Assembly: GCF_000143415.4 (NCBI RefSeq)
Contig: NW_003314371.1
Location: 269,031-333,030, forward strand
Length of the DNA: 64,000 nt
Origin: Selaginella moellendorffii
Lineage: Eukaryota > Streptophyta > Lycopodiopsida > Selaginellales > Selaginellaceae
Direction of reading: 5' to 3'
Shown: one piece after another, positions 44,682 through 56,519 of the stretch
Numbering within the stretch: position 1 is the stretch's first letter
Layout of the letters: the number at the start of each line of letters is the position of its first letter
Translations under genes and position numbers: made by a program
Notes under the pieces: model-generated
What the model was told of the DNA's origin: nothing
What the model saw: only the letters and a program-made list of their open reading frames with translations
Databases searched by the model: none

Positions 44682-46012
44682 CTAGCGTGCGCTCGTAGCA
44701 GTCAAGGGAGAAGCTGCGTAAGAAGAGCCGGTTTGTGACGTCGTCGTTGTCGTCGTCGTCGTCCAACCATGGTGGCGAATCTGTCCAAAGTAGTTGGGAG
44801 TGTCTACCGTGGTGAGCGGCTCTAGCTCGAGGTAACCCATGAGCATCGCAACCACGGCACTCATCGTTGGCCGGCTCCCTTCAAATTCTCGGCTACACAG
44901 CAATGCGACGTGCGTGGCTCGGTGAGCCTCTTCTGCGATGTAAAACTTTTCCAGTCTAGGATCGATTAATTCTTCGAGCTTTCCAGCACCAAAGAGGCTC
45001 CAAGCCTGCCACCAGAGGAAACAAGTAAGAAACACCAAGCTTGAGATCATGTTTTACCCATTGCGCAAGGATTTCTTCTTCCACAGGAAGTGTGTCATCC
45101 ATGCACTTCCTGCCGCTGATGATCTCGAGAACAAGAACTCCAAAGCTGAAAACATCGGCCTTGGAAGATAGTCGCCCTCGAAGAACGTACTCGGGTGCCA
45201 TGTATCCACTATTACACACTGGTGAGTTCCAGAATAACAAGCGAGAAAGGAGAAACGCTTACACTGTCCCGGCCAGTCTCGTGGTTGTGTTTTCTCTGTC
45301 CACTCCCGCCAGCTTGGAGATTCCAAAGTCGGAGATCTTCGGCTGGAGCATTTTGTCAAGGAGGATGTTGCTGGCCTTGATGTCCCGGTGTATAACCTGT
45401 TCGTGTGATTCCTCGTGGAGATAAGCGAGGCCTTTCGCCACTCCCACGATAATCTGGAAGCGAGCTGGCCAATCTAAGAGTAAACTCTTTCCTGGCAATG
45501 ACTACCTAGTTACAATGAGCTTAAAGGAAAGATGGATTCACTTACCGAACAGTGTTTGATCGAGGCTCCCTTTCTCGAGAAACTCGTAGACGATAAGCCG
45601 ATGATTCCCCTCGCAACAGTATCCCTCGAGCATCACAAGATTTTTGTGACGAATGCCGGTGATAATATCGATCTCATTCACAAACTCCCTCTTTCCTTGC
45701 TGAGACTCCACCGAAAGCCTCTTCACAGCAAACACGGTTCCATCGCCAAAGAAAGCCTACACACACGAGCTGACAAGTTTAGAAGTTGGCAAAGTTTATA
45801 TTTTCTGTGCTTGCCTTGTACACGGTGCCAAATCCGCCTTGTCCGAGTTTGTTTCGGTCGCTAAAGTCTTCGGTGGCCTCACACAAATCCCGGTAAGAAA
45901 ACGCAATGGGTCCTCTCGAACTCCCTGAAAACACAAAGCTTCAACAAAGCGAGAAGAAGAGGAGGAAATGTCCTACTTTGCAGTTCTGAAGAAGGAACTC
46001 GAGGCAACCCTC

Positions 46013-46043
<31 letters not shown>

Positions 46044-46849
46044 GGACCTTCTGCGCTTGACGAGCAGAAGTCCGGCAACTCCCAGGATCAAAAACACTGG
46101 CACCACAACACCAGCCACAATGGCTGCTGTGTTGCCTGATCCGCCACTGCCACCGCCTGAAAGAACGAATTCTCTTCTAGCTCAAAGCTTTGATTTGTAC
46201 CTGGAGTGCTAGCAGGAGTTGGAGGGGGAACCACTGGAGGTGGAGCTGGAGCGGAGGCATTTGGACCCAATATTCCTAGCGTCCCTGGATAAACAATGAT
46301 GGAAGAACTTTGACATTGGAAAGAAACAAGGAAAAACTTTGAGGCAAGAAACCAAGAAGCAAACCCGATGGCAAGTCTCTCGTAAAATTGCTATTCTCGA
46401 ACCGCATGTTGCATCTTTGTGCTGTGGAATTCCTCCAGAAACGGGCACCAATTGGAAATCTCTGAGTGAAACTCAATGAATCCATCGTCTAGAAGTTGAT
46501 CGAAACTTACAGTTCGGACATTGGCATACGTCTGCTGGATGCAAGATGAGCAGCTGGGCTGGTCCGACATGTTGTAGCAAGCCGTGTGCGCGTAGGCGAT
46601 GTTGGGAAACGCACCATATCCGAGAGAAGTTGCAAATCCATTGGAGGGATTGAACCCCTGGAGGAATTCGAAGACTGTGTCGAGATTTCGCTGGAATGGG
46701 CTGCCTTCGCTGGTGTTGGCGGTGTTGTAGTAGAGAACGTTTGGTAGTTGACCTGGATCCGTGACGTCCACTGGTCGCTGCTGCTGTGCTGCGAGAGGCC
46801 GTGTGCCAAAACAAAGAATGAGAAGAAGAACCCACCACAAGCAGCTCAT
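44682..46849 (-). CDS. Cysteine-rich receptor-like kinase (DUF26 RLK), copy B
   Basis: Same nine-exon structure as copy A shifted by 8,851 bp, 574 residues, all kinase motifs intact, (CGA)10 retained, and the GC donor of intron 5 retained. Differences from copy A are concentrated in the two DUF26 exons: Gly to Ala in NT(G/A)NTSEG, Ala to Thr, Ala to Val and Ala to Thr in the Q(A/T)YAN(A/V)R(A/T) stretch, Ser to Arg in FW(S/R)NST and Glu to Gln in A(E/Q)RC, against a single synonymous change there. The rest of the gene is essentially identical. It should work as an active receptor kinase with a slightly different ectodomain surface. Confidence 0.9.
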
Positions 46850-46929
46850 CTCTAATCCTATATTTCCCTCCCGGCCATAGATCATACATCTAGTTTTGTC
46901 AGGATTTCATCTTATATGATTTTTACCCT

Positions 46930-48530
46930 CGCTTGCTCGTAAAGTGCGTTTAACAGTTCCATGTCATGTCCATTGTCTCGATCGAGATTAGAGCTTCTCC
47001 TTCGCGAATTATCAGCTGGGGGACCCGAGGTCGAGGTAGCCGAGCAACATCGCCAAAACGTCGCCCATTGCCGGTCGAAGCTCTCCAGTCTTGGGTGCAA
47101 AGCAAAGCAACGTGAAGCGTTCTGTGGACTTCCTCGGCGACATAGTCATTCCCGACTCTCTCATCGACGCACTCGTCCAATCTCCCAGCCTCGCTCAAGT
47201 TCCAAGCCTACACCACAGTGTCACCGTTAAGTTTGTATGGAAGTTATCGATACAATGCCAAACTTTCGAGCGGCACCAGCAGTTCTTCCTTGTCCGGGCG
47301 TGTTATGTCCACGCGAGCACGACTCCAAAGTTGAACAGTCGGCCTTGGACCCACCAATCAGACAAACTTAACACGCACAGAACTTAAAAACTTAAAGGTG
47401 CCAGCCACGTTTGCGCTCTTGAAACCTTTCTCGAAGTCAAAGAGCTTGGAGATCCCAAAGTCTGCGATTTTGGGCTCCAAAGTGCTGGTCAAGAGGATGT
47501 TGCTGGCTTTGATGTCTGATTCGAGAAGATCGCCACAAATAAAAAGGGAGAGAAGAGAACGAACAAAGAAAACCAAGAACACGCAAGAACACAAGCAGCG
47601 ACACGAATCCGATCGAAAGGCGACCGCCGTGTAGATATGCAAGGCCACTGGTGGGCAATCTGGAAGAGAGAAGGACCGCTTCTTTGGTTCCTATCATGAT
47701 CAAATATGAAAGTGAAAAAGGATGAACAACTTACCAGGCTCCCTTGCTCCAAAAATTCATAGACAAGAAACCTGTCGTCCCCTATCCTTTGAGCCTCACA
47801 AGGTTCTTATGCTGGACGCTGGAGCTCATTCACAAACTCCTTATCTCCTTGTAGCGAGAGCTTCTTTACTGCCATCGGCCTACAAAAAAAGCTACATGAA
47901 ACCAATTTTAGCTTTCCACCTTGCTTTCCTTCACTTTTGATCTCCTATTCCCTTGCTAACAAGAACACCCCAAGAACAGCACAAACAAAACAAAGCACGG
48001 CTCCTCCCACCACAGCACCAGGTATAACGCCCTTTCTCCTCCCAGCTGGAGCTAGAGCTGGATTTAGAGATGAAATGTTTGGACCCGGAGTACAAGGAGG
48101 AGAGTTATTACTCAAACTTTTATGGTTTTACCAGGAACGATCGCAAAGCTGAAAGGATCGTATCTCATGCGACCTTTGAAAGGTCTGGTTGATCCAAATG
48201 ATACCACCAGTGGCATATCAAAGAAGGATGTTCATGTAGGCGTCCTGGATGCACTGTCCACAGCTCGGCTGGTCGGACATGTTGTAGCAAACACTGTGTG
48301 CGTAGACAGGGTTTGGGAAGCCGCCATAGCCAAGGCTTGCTGCATAGCCGTCTGGCGGATTGTGCTTGTAGAGGAACTCCAGGACGGCCACCACATTTCG
48401 CTGGTAAGTGCTGTTCGCGCTGGTGTTTGTTGGGAAGTAGTATACCAGATTTGGCTCTGTGTCTGGGTTTGGATCGTCTGGTGAGCTAACGAGCGGCCAG
48501 CGACACATGCCAAGATCAGCCACAGCATCC
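46930..48530 (-). pseudogene. CRK (DUF26 receptor kinase) pseudogene
   Basis: Fragments in the right order on the minus strand. DUF26 ectodomain at 48,523-48,218 with [13 protein letters not shown], very close to that of the neighbour at 51 kb. Linker/TM fragments near 48.0 kb. Kinase loop [27 protein letters not shown] at about 47.5 kb, where HR of HRD is disrupted by inserted sequence. C-terminal kinase part (YVAEEVHRTLHVALLCTQ) at 47.2-46.95 kb. Frames do not join and several exons are missing or rearranged. Confidence 0.85.
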
Positions 48531-48982
48531 TACATTCTGCGGCTGGAACTAGAACTCTACATTTCGTTTTTCAACTCTTGCATTTTTTTCTCACTGCGAG
48601 AGTTCCATCTCAACTTCGGGCAATCAAAATGTCAGGAGGAGAAAAAGTCAATGAGCACGATTGCTCAAGCTTTCAACGCTGGCAAAGAATGAATTGCAGC
48701 TCTAGTGGACAAATGGTCAAGATATTGAGGTGCTTGACGTTGTCATTAGTGCGACAAATAGCTGGATCCAGCTCGTGGAGTTTCAACTTCACGATCTCTA
48801 CGGACAAGCCAAGGAAAACCTACTACGCGGTTTGTCCAGGGAATCGCTAGTACTTATACTTGTCCGGGAGCTCAGTACCTGGCCAAAGTGAAGGTTTTTA
48901 TAATCGTGGCTAATTAACAGCTTCTTGCCCAACTCAAAAACCTAGAGCTGTTACTATACTCCTATATTTCCAACTCAAAGAA

Positions 48983-49042
48983 CACGATGAAGTGGCGTGG
49001 ATGGCGCTCATCACTGGGTTTGCGCAGCAGAAAGGTTGCAAG
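48983..49042 (+). pseudogene. PPR fragment
   Basis: One plus-strand PPR motif, DEVAWMALITGFAQQKGCK, without neighbouring repeats. It is copied with the flank of the CRK genes; the partner is at 61,361. Confidence 0.5.
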
Positions 49043-49192
49043 ATTGCAAGCTAACACGATGGTTTAAGAGAAACTCTAGTAAAATGTGTTCGATCCAGCT
49101 TCAGCGTACCTTTCTTCTTTATTTCCTCAGCTTGAGACGACTTGGACAAGATCTTAAAGTCGGCAGAGTCCGGAAACTTCCGACACTTTTGC

Positions 49193-51222
49193 TCAACGCG
49201 GCATGTCCATGGAATTCAAGTAATCGCTACTTGTACTCGTTGAGGAGCTCATTACCTGGCCAAAGTGAAAGGGAGCTTGAGTGGGAAGAGCGCCAATCTC
49301 GAGATATCCCAGCAACATGGCCACAACGTCACTCATTGTTGGTCGAGCTTCCTCATGTTCTTGCGTACACAGCATGGCAACACGGAGCAGTCTAGAAACC
49401 TCCTCCACCGCGTAGTCACCGCCCAGCCTCTTGTCAATGCATTCACTCATCCTGTTTGCCATGACGAGTTTCCAAGACTGCAGCTATGACAGTATTGGTT
49501 ATCGGTTCTAATTTGATCGACTTACCAGTTGAAGTAAGAGCTCTTCTTCGGCTGGCAATGCCGGATCCACGCACTTTCTGCCGCTGGCGATCTCCAGGAC
49601 GAGGATTCCATAGCTGAAGACATCAGCTTTGGTCGTCAATCGCCCGCGAGTTGCGTACTCGGGTGCCATGTATCCACTAGAAGAATGGCGTGAGTTTCGT
49701 CCAGACTGTGGAAGGAAGAGGAGATCAAACTTACAGTGTGCCGGCCACCTTTGTGCTCGTGAAGCCGAAGCCTTTGTCCAAGTCGAAGAGCTTTGATATC
49801 CCAAAGTCGGAGATCTTTGGCTGCAGCTTGTCGTCCAAGAGGATGTTGCTGGCTTTGATGTCTCTGTGGATAATCTGAACATGAGACTCCTCGTGCAAGT
49901 AAGCAAGACCCCGAGCTATCCCAATGGCGATTTGAAAGCGTGAGTGCCAGTCAAGGACCACATTTGATCCAGAACCTGCGGATGGAATTTTTAATTTTGT
50001 TAGAAGGAGAAACAAAGGAAGCAAAAGATTATTACTGAAGAGCGCTCGGTCAAGGCTGCCTTTGTTGAGGAACTCGTAGACGAGCAGCCTTTCATCTGCC
50101 TCGACACAATAGCCTTTGAGCCTTACAAGATTTCGGTGTTGGATTCCTGTGATAATGGTGATCTCGTTCACGAACTCTCTGTTGCCTTGGTTGGACTGCA
50201 ACGAGAGCTTCTTCACTGCTACTTGCGAGCCATTGTTTAAGGTGGCCTACAACATTTAGACAGATAGTTCTACTGTGCGACTTCACATAAAAAACAACTA
50301 ACCTTGTAAACGGTTCCAAATCCACCTTGACCGAGCTTGCTTTCCACAGAGAACCCCCTGGTCGCCGCACACAAATCCTTGTAAGAAAAGACCACATGGA
50401 GACCTTGATCAAGGTGGGTCCATCTTCAGCAAGTTAGAAGCACTTCAGATTTCCTTACCCTTGATGATCCCAAAGTCTTCGCATTTCTCCGATTTCTCCG
50501 ATTCTCTTCTTCGCCTTGTTAACAAGAAGAACCCAAGAACAGCACAAACAAAACAAAACACAGCTCCTCCCACCACAGCACCAGCTATCACGCCATTTCT
50601 CGTCCCAGCATTTTGCTTGCCAGTAGCTGGAGCTGGATCTGGAGGAGCTGGAGCTGGAGCTGGAGCTGGATCTGGATCTGGATCTGGACCTAAAGCTAGA
50701 CCTGGACCTGGTGCTGGAGCTGGAGATGAAATGTTTGGACCCACAATGCCCAAAGTACCTAGAAGAAAAAGAAGAACGAAGGTATTGCACTTAAATTTTT
50801 GTGGTCTTACCAGGAACGATCTCAAAGCTGGAAGGATCGTATCTCATGCGGCACCTTTGAAAGGTTTGGTTGATCCAAATCGCACCACCAACGGCATACA
50901 GATTAACACTTTGGATGTTCGTGTAGGCGTTCTGGATGCACTGTCCACAGCTCGGCTGGTCGGACATGTTGTAGCAGCCACTGTGCGCGTAGACAGCGTT
51001 TGGGAAGCCGCCATAGCCAAGGCTCGTTGCATAGCCGTCTGGGGGATTGTTCTTGTAGAGGAACTCCATGACAGCCACCACATTTCGCTGGTAAGTGCTG
51101 TTGGCGCTGGTGTTGATTTGGTTGTAGTAGACCACATTTGGCTGTGTGCCTGGGTTTGGATCGTCTGGTGGCGCTCGAGCTACCGAGCAGCCAGCGACAC
51201 ACGCCAGGATCAGCCACAGCAT
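49193..51222 (-). CDS. Cysteine-rich receptor-like kinase (DUF26 RLK), copy C
   Basis: First exons 51222-50811, 50758-50459, 50403-50303, then one from 50246, with the kinase continuing to 49193. Signal peptide [17 protein letters not shown], a single DUF26 domain ([13 protein letters not shown], then FQRCRMRYD), a long extracellular linker of Pro-Ala, Pro-Gly and Pro-Asp dipeptides encoded by a GGAGCT/GGATCT hexamer repeat, a TM helix ([21 protein letters not shown]), a basic stop, then a kinase: [44 protein letters not shown]. All catalytic residues are present. The kinase half and 3' flank are almost identical to copy D, 12 kb away, while ectodomain exons differ strongly. Intron after VYK uses a normal GT donor, unlike copies A and B. 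Confidence 0.9.
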
Positions 51223-51299
51223 CCTAGAGTCTGTTGTTAAAACTCTACATTTCCTTTTTGGTTGCATTTTTTTTTTCACTGTCCGTCTTGAGACTTGCT

Positions 51300-53460
51300 A
51301 TGGCGTGCAAAAGGGTGAGTGTTACTGTGGCAGATTTCACTCACAATACAGTGTCCATGTGGCAGTTTTCTATTGGTTCGGCATTAAATGTCATTTGGAT
51401 GCCTCATGAATACCCCATGGATGTTGGCCCGATAGGTTATTGTCCCCATAATATGAACAATGTGCTATACATAGATGCCACATATCATCAAATTTGACCC
51501 CATAAGATAGGGATTCATCAGGTCATAGGGCTTAGGTGATGCGTTGTGCAAAAGGGCGGTCGCACATTGAGCATTGTGGGTCAGCGCAGCGCAGCACCCT
51601 CGCTCTCTCTGGCCTAGGGCACCCACGAATGATGATGAATTTGTAGGAGACCTTCTTTGCCTTAGCGCCCTGCTTTAGTGCTCTGTTATTCTATGCTTTA
51701 TAAAATCTGTTTTTGGCTATGGTGTAGGGGATATTTCGGGTGGTATGGAGAGCTGCAGTGATGCTAGGGATTGATAGCAATGGCCGCGATCACAGCTCCA
51801 GATTCCAGTGTTCTGGAGCGATTCCATCACTTGTCATCACCTTCTCCCCTGCGTTGCCATCCAACTCGATGACCTCCATCCTCAAGAATTGCGGCGCAGG
51901 AGGATTCGACGATCGCCTAGACGCCGCAGCAGGTAACAATGGGAGCATTGATGATTGCGAACAGCACAGCGGCAGTTGGCAATGCGGGGAGGACATGGCG
52001 ATGGCCGTCGATGATGATCAAGGCTGCCACACTCCCAAATTTTAGATGGAGTTCACTTATGCTTGCTATGAACACTATGTTAAAAGAGGTGTGCCAAAAA
52101 AGGATAATTCAGTTCTTTTGCCATGAGTGCCAAGAGCAAGATGTGAGAATATAGTGCTCTAGATAAGGTAGTATGGTTCAATTGTCGATTTGGTTTGCAA
52201 CATTAACAACTTGCTAGAATTCATGGGATGAATGGGCCATGAATGGCTCCATTCCATACATAGCATGGGTCATTGCTATGGGCATGATGCCCCATCCGGG
52301 GCATAAGGATTGGATATTCGTAAAATATTCTATGCCTGTGTTTTTTTCACACTCATAATACATATGGACCAATAACAGGCATGTGAGTGAAATCCACCGT
52401 TGTAAAATCCACCCTTTTACGAATTGCATGCCATACTTGCAAAGAATGGGTTGTAGAATGAGACCTTGAATATATAAATTTGAAAGCAAAAATAATTTAA
52501 AGCAGTCAATTCAAATGTAAGACAGTGTGCTCATGTTTCCCTCATAACATAGTTGAACGGAGAATGACTCAATAGAATATAGATGTTGTCCATCTGCAAT
52601 GTAAGCAGCTAAGATCATTTAAATGTTGTAGATTGATCTCTTTTCATCCATGTTTTGAAAGTTTGTTCCAATTAGGAGGGTATATGCCATGTTTGCCGAA
52701 AGGAGTTTGTGAAAGGAGATCCATTTGCAATCCATGCTATACCATCACCCAAGTTAATGCTGGTTGTCCAAGTTAATGGAAACCAAGATGGCATATATAG
52801 TAAGTTTGTTAAATCAAGATGCATGAGCAAGTGTGAGACATATTTGACACTCTCAATATAAAAGCACCATGGCTGCCATCATATTGCTCGGAGAAGATGG
52901 TCCTAGAAGTGGCAAAAGGTGGAGATTGGAAAGATGGCATTTCTAGTTGATAAAGATGAAGTTTGTACCAATTGAACGTGTGTTTTAATCCATATGGCAC
53001 TAGGAGAAAAGATCCATTGGGATATTCCTTTGCAATTTGGGTGCCCACGATCTTCACTATGAGACAAAGTATAGAAATCTAGTTTTAGGAGATTTGGTTG
53101 GGAATATGAAATATAAAGAGGAGGAGGATGACAAGGAGTTAGGTTGACCCTTACCTTTTTTCTCAAGCATCTAAAAGTGTTTTTGTAAAATTATAATGGA
53201 AAGTGTTTTCCAAAGGGATTTCATGGCTTGTCAATGGCAACATAGTGGCCTGAAGCTTGTGTGTGAGCATTCCACAGCCTACTAGTGGCAATATAGTAAG
53301 CTTGAAATAGTGATTTTGAATCTAAGAGTGTTTTTGAGAGATATTTTACTAGGAGGATTTAGAGGTTTTGAGGGAGAATTCTACAGTAGGAGAGAGTGGT
53401 TCATAGCTTATTAACAGCAATGCAATGGCAATCAATAGAAAAGCATTCTTAATCTACTTC
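51300..53460. other. Intergenic, repeat-like, no gene seen
   Basis: About 2.1 kb between CRK copy C and a decayed LTR element. Short open frames in both strands show no family signature and no good splice structure. Base 51,740-52,050 is of higher G+C. Composition and scattered repeats suggest old transposon fragments, but I could not identify a family. Confidence 0.35.
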
Positions 53461-53464
53461 CTAC

Positions 53465-55445
53465 AAGGGTGTGTGACAATGGGGCAATTGGGGGTAATTG
53501 CACGTTGCGTAACACTTTGGAACCTCCATTTTACTAGTTCTATGGTGGTTTGTAGCAAGCTAGTGAAAACATAGTGGCCCCAACTCCTCCCCTCTTTCTT
53601 TATCCTTTCTCGAATAAGATTCCTCCTATATAATGCAACAAGGAATTGGGGCTCTTAGTTTGACTAATTGGTCATTCTAGCTAACAAGTGAGTTGGGTAG
53701 TCTTGAATTTGCCTAGCCTCTATTGTTGTAGTTACTTTCATGTGTTTTAGAGGGACTTGCTTAAGTGGGCCACATGGCAAATTTAGGATATTCCACAAAC
53801 ACATGGGGAAATAGTGGTGAACTTCATTGTTTGGTATACCTTGGTATCAGAGAAAAGAGTTAACATTTTGCATATATAAATGTAGGGGAGGAGTTTGGAA
53901 GATTTTGCTATTCTTTAATCTAGAAAGTAGTGAGTTGGTTTGGAAAGATTTTCAAAATAATTACACTAATGCTATGTTTATTTACCCTTGTCTCGTGGTA
54001 TCTATGAGAATGGTAAATGAAAGTTTAATTTCTAAAGCATTAGAGGACAATTCTTGGAGAAAATCTAAGTAACACACTTAGATTAAACATCAATAAAGAA
54101 GAATTAGTCAAAAAGGAGGTGATAAAAGGATTCCAACCATCCATTAGTGGACTTATAAAAGGTGCTACAATAACATCACCAACAGCAATAATGCCAATAG
54201 CTAAGCTACCAAGAGGGTGGTTAAAACAATGGATTCTTCAATAAAGAAAAATTCCAAAATCTAGGACTATAGTAAACCAAGAGGAGCTATCATATGATGA
54301 TTTCACCTCCTTCTATAGGGTTAGAGAATTTTATAAAGGAAGAAGGCATAGATTTTAATTGGCATTTGGTAGAGCAACTTCATAATGCCATAATAGGAAA
54401 TTCTTATAGGTGAAAGTGTGGAATCATAAGAGTCCTTTAAAATTTGGTTATGGAGGTGGAAGTAATAACCATGGGGGATGAAAATTGCAATCCTCACTAT
54501 TAAATCATTTAGAAAGTTCCAATAATGAGAACACCAACAACCCAAGGGCATATGAAAAGAGGATGTGGCCAAGAGGTGGGGTATTTGCTTTAAGGATCAA
54601 TCAATTTATAATTAAGGGGGTTTAGGGGATCTAGAAGATGCTTCTAGACCCCTTGATAAAGGAACTTCCATTTTGGTTAGAATGTAAAAGAATTGGACTA
54701 GGTAGATACTTAAATGTTCACTAAAAAGAAGATCTTTATGTTCTAGCTACTTATAATTTTATATTTGGTGCGTTTGTTTATAAAGGATCACTAAAATGTT
54801 CAAAGGGTTAAAAAACCTTGTTGCACTATATGAATGTGATGCCACTATCTTTGGCAACTTTAAATTGCCTAACTTTAAACCAGATGCAAAATTGGTTGGC
54901 AACCCTTTTTACAACAAAATAGGTGAATGGCTGGTTAGCCTAGAACACTTTTCTATGGACTAAAATTGTAATATCCACTAGAGTCTAGTGAAAGTTTGGA
55001 GATTAGTTTTTCAATTTAGATAGTTAAAGGCTCCTACATGAGCTTGCGAGAAGGACTCAAAAGGACAGTGAGATTGTCTAAACTTTTGCAAATGCCCTAA
55101 GTCAATTTGTATGTTCGAGAATAATGTTCTTAATCTACTTTTTGCAAGGTTATGTGATAGTGGGGCAATTAAGAATGGCTTGTATCCAACTAATGGAAAC
55201 ATAATAGCCCCAAACCATCCCCTCCCCTTAAAGTACCTTTCTTCATCCTCTCTTGCACAAAATTCTTTTTGCATAATGCAATAAGGATAGCTTGACCAAT
55301 TAATCTTTCTAATCAATAAGTGAGTTGGGTAGCTTTGGATTTGTCTAACCTCCCATGCTGTAGCTACCCAAGTGGGCCACATGGGAGATTTAGGATATTC
55401 CATGGACACATGGGTGAGTTTGACTACTTGGGTGGTAGAAGTTAA
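53465..55445 (+). mobile_element. Decayed non-autonomous LTR retrotransposon with tRNA-iMet primer site
   Basis: Two diverged direct repeats of about 300-370 bp, near 53,470-53,840 and 55,150-55,445, share blocks such as TGTGA(C/T)A(A/G)TGGGGCAATT at their start, 'aagtgagttgggtag' and 'gtgggccacatgg' in the same order. Right after the first is TTGGTATCAGAG (about 53,848), the primer site for initiator tRNA-Met, so the element reads on the plus strand. The 1.3-kb interior has no recognisable protein. Terminal bases and target duplication could not be fixed by eye. Confidence 0.65.
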
Positions 55446-55724
55446 ATCCAATGGGGAAGAGTTGAGATGTGGGAAAAACATGCATAGGTTCTCAAACACT
55501 AAGAAGAGTTTATTCTTGGCAAGTTAGTATCTTCTTTTAGTTCTCAAGGCACCAAGGTTGGGAGGATCATTCATGGCAATTTATCATGGCAAATGGTAGC
55601 AGTATGGTGGATTTTTTGATGGGATGAACAACAGAATGACCAAGGGCTTCCATGATCTAATTCTCTTGATCAGCTTGCTCCCTGGCATGATGCTAGAGAC
55701 CATCTACAAAACTGAAACATAAAT

Positions 55725-55902
55725 GTCAATCCACTCTTGGCAAGCTCTGTAATCTGTGAACAATGCAATTCCCGAGTGGAGCATACACCCATCTGTGGCT
55801 GGAAAAGGGCAAGCTTGAATGGCTATAATAGATGGGTGTATGCTTCACTTGGGAATTGCATTGTTCACAGATTACAAAGCTTGCCTAGAGTGGATTGACA
55901 CT
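55725..55902. repeat. Long near-perfect hairpin (inverted repeat, about 70-bp arms)
   Basis: Left arm 55725-55794 and right arm 55832-55902 are reverse complements with about four mismatches in 70, two of which become G-U pairs in a plus-strand RNA. The loop is 37 nt. A second, shorter inverted repeat (about 13 bp arms, 55,907-55,946) adjoins it. It could be a foldback/MITE element or a small-RNA precursor. Confidence 0.88.
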
Positions 55903-56166
55903 TTTTAAGAATATACATGGTCATACATGGGTTGTATATTCTTAAGATATAGAATGCATGTGTCAATGGTCCTGATTTACAAATAACATGCCATACCATG
56001 GACAGCTTGGAGTAAGTGCTTAAGCTGGTCCAGATGTGCTCAGAGACAAGCTTGCAGCATGTAACATGTTTAGAAATGTACGAGAGACATAAGTCTGTTA
56101 ATGAATTTACTTAACAAATGAAGGCTAAACACAGTTTGTATTAGTGTTAATTATGAAAATTGTAAT

Positions 56167-56340
56167 AGTGAGTGCATGGAATATGGAAATGGAATACAGA
56201 AATGTGCATATCAATTAGCCAAAAACCCTAACTTATATACAGAAGCGAGTAATCCGGATTGAAACCAATTCGACGGCTACCAAAATCCCACTATGCTAAT
56301 ATTAGTATACGGCATCGTAGCCGTACACTTGGCCCTTATA
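56167..56340 (-). repeat. 3' LTR of gypsy element 2
   Basis: About 174 bp, matching 61002-61176. Its outer ends are mutated (AGTGAG, CCTTATA in place of TGTGAG, CCTCACA). Confidence 0.85.
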
Positions 56341-56519
56341 TCATCCCCTCCTCTCGGAATAATGGAAGGCTATTAGGGTTCTCTTGTAAATGGGCCGGGA
56401 TCTGGAGGAATATCAAGAGGAGGCATCGGCGGATCTATAGACGGTATTAACTGCTCTTGATCCCTTTGTATGAAGCATTTCAACCGCTATACATGCACAA
56501 TCTCCGGAGGATCGGCCTG

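Larger units (their letters stand above)
42297..46938. repeat. Segmental duplication, unit B (EDS1-like + CRK)
   Basis: Partner of 33,445-38,089. Left end near 'gaattttataattcc', right end at 'cgcttgctcg', after which unit B continues into a CRK pseudogene whereas unit A continues into TNL copy 2. Confidence 0.93.

Noticed and set aside
46000-46050. Regular GTC/CGA repeat considered as a possible repeat array of regulatory type
   Set aside because: It is a simple trinucleotide repeat inside a coding exon; there are no spacers, so it is no CRISPR-like array.
42297-46938. Near-identical duplicate as a pure assembly artefact
   Set aside because: Flanks differ, the DUF26 exons differ at several sites, there is a codon indel and the CT repeat is in one copy only, so a real duplication is more likely, although collapse or misjoin cannot be excluded from sequence alone.
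50461-51240. 259-codon plus-strand open frame rich in Ala-Gly
   Set aside because: Antisense to CRK copy C exons 1-2; the repetitive part is the reverse of the Pro-Ala linker.
51302-53160. Short open frames suggestive of a copia-type element
   Set aside because: No integrase, RT or protease motif could be found in any frame by eye.
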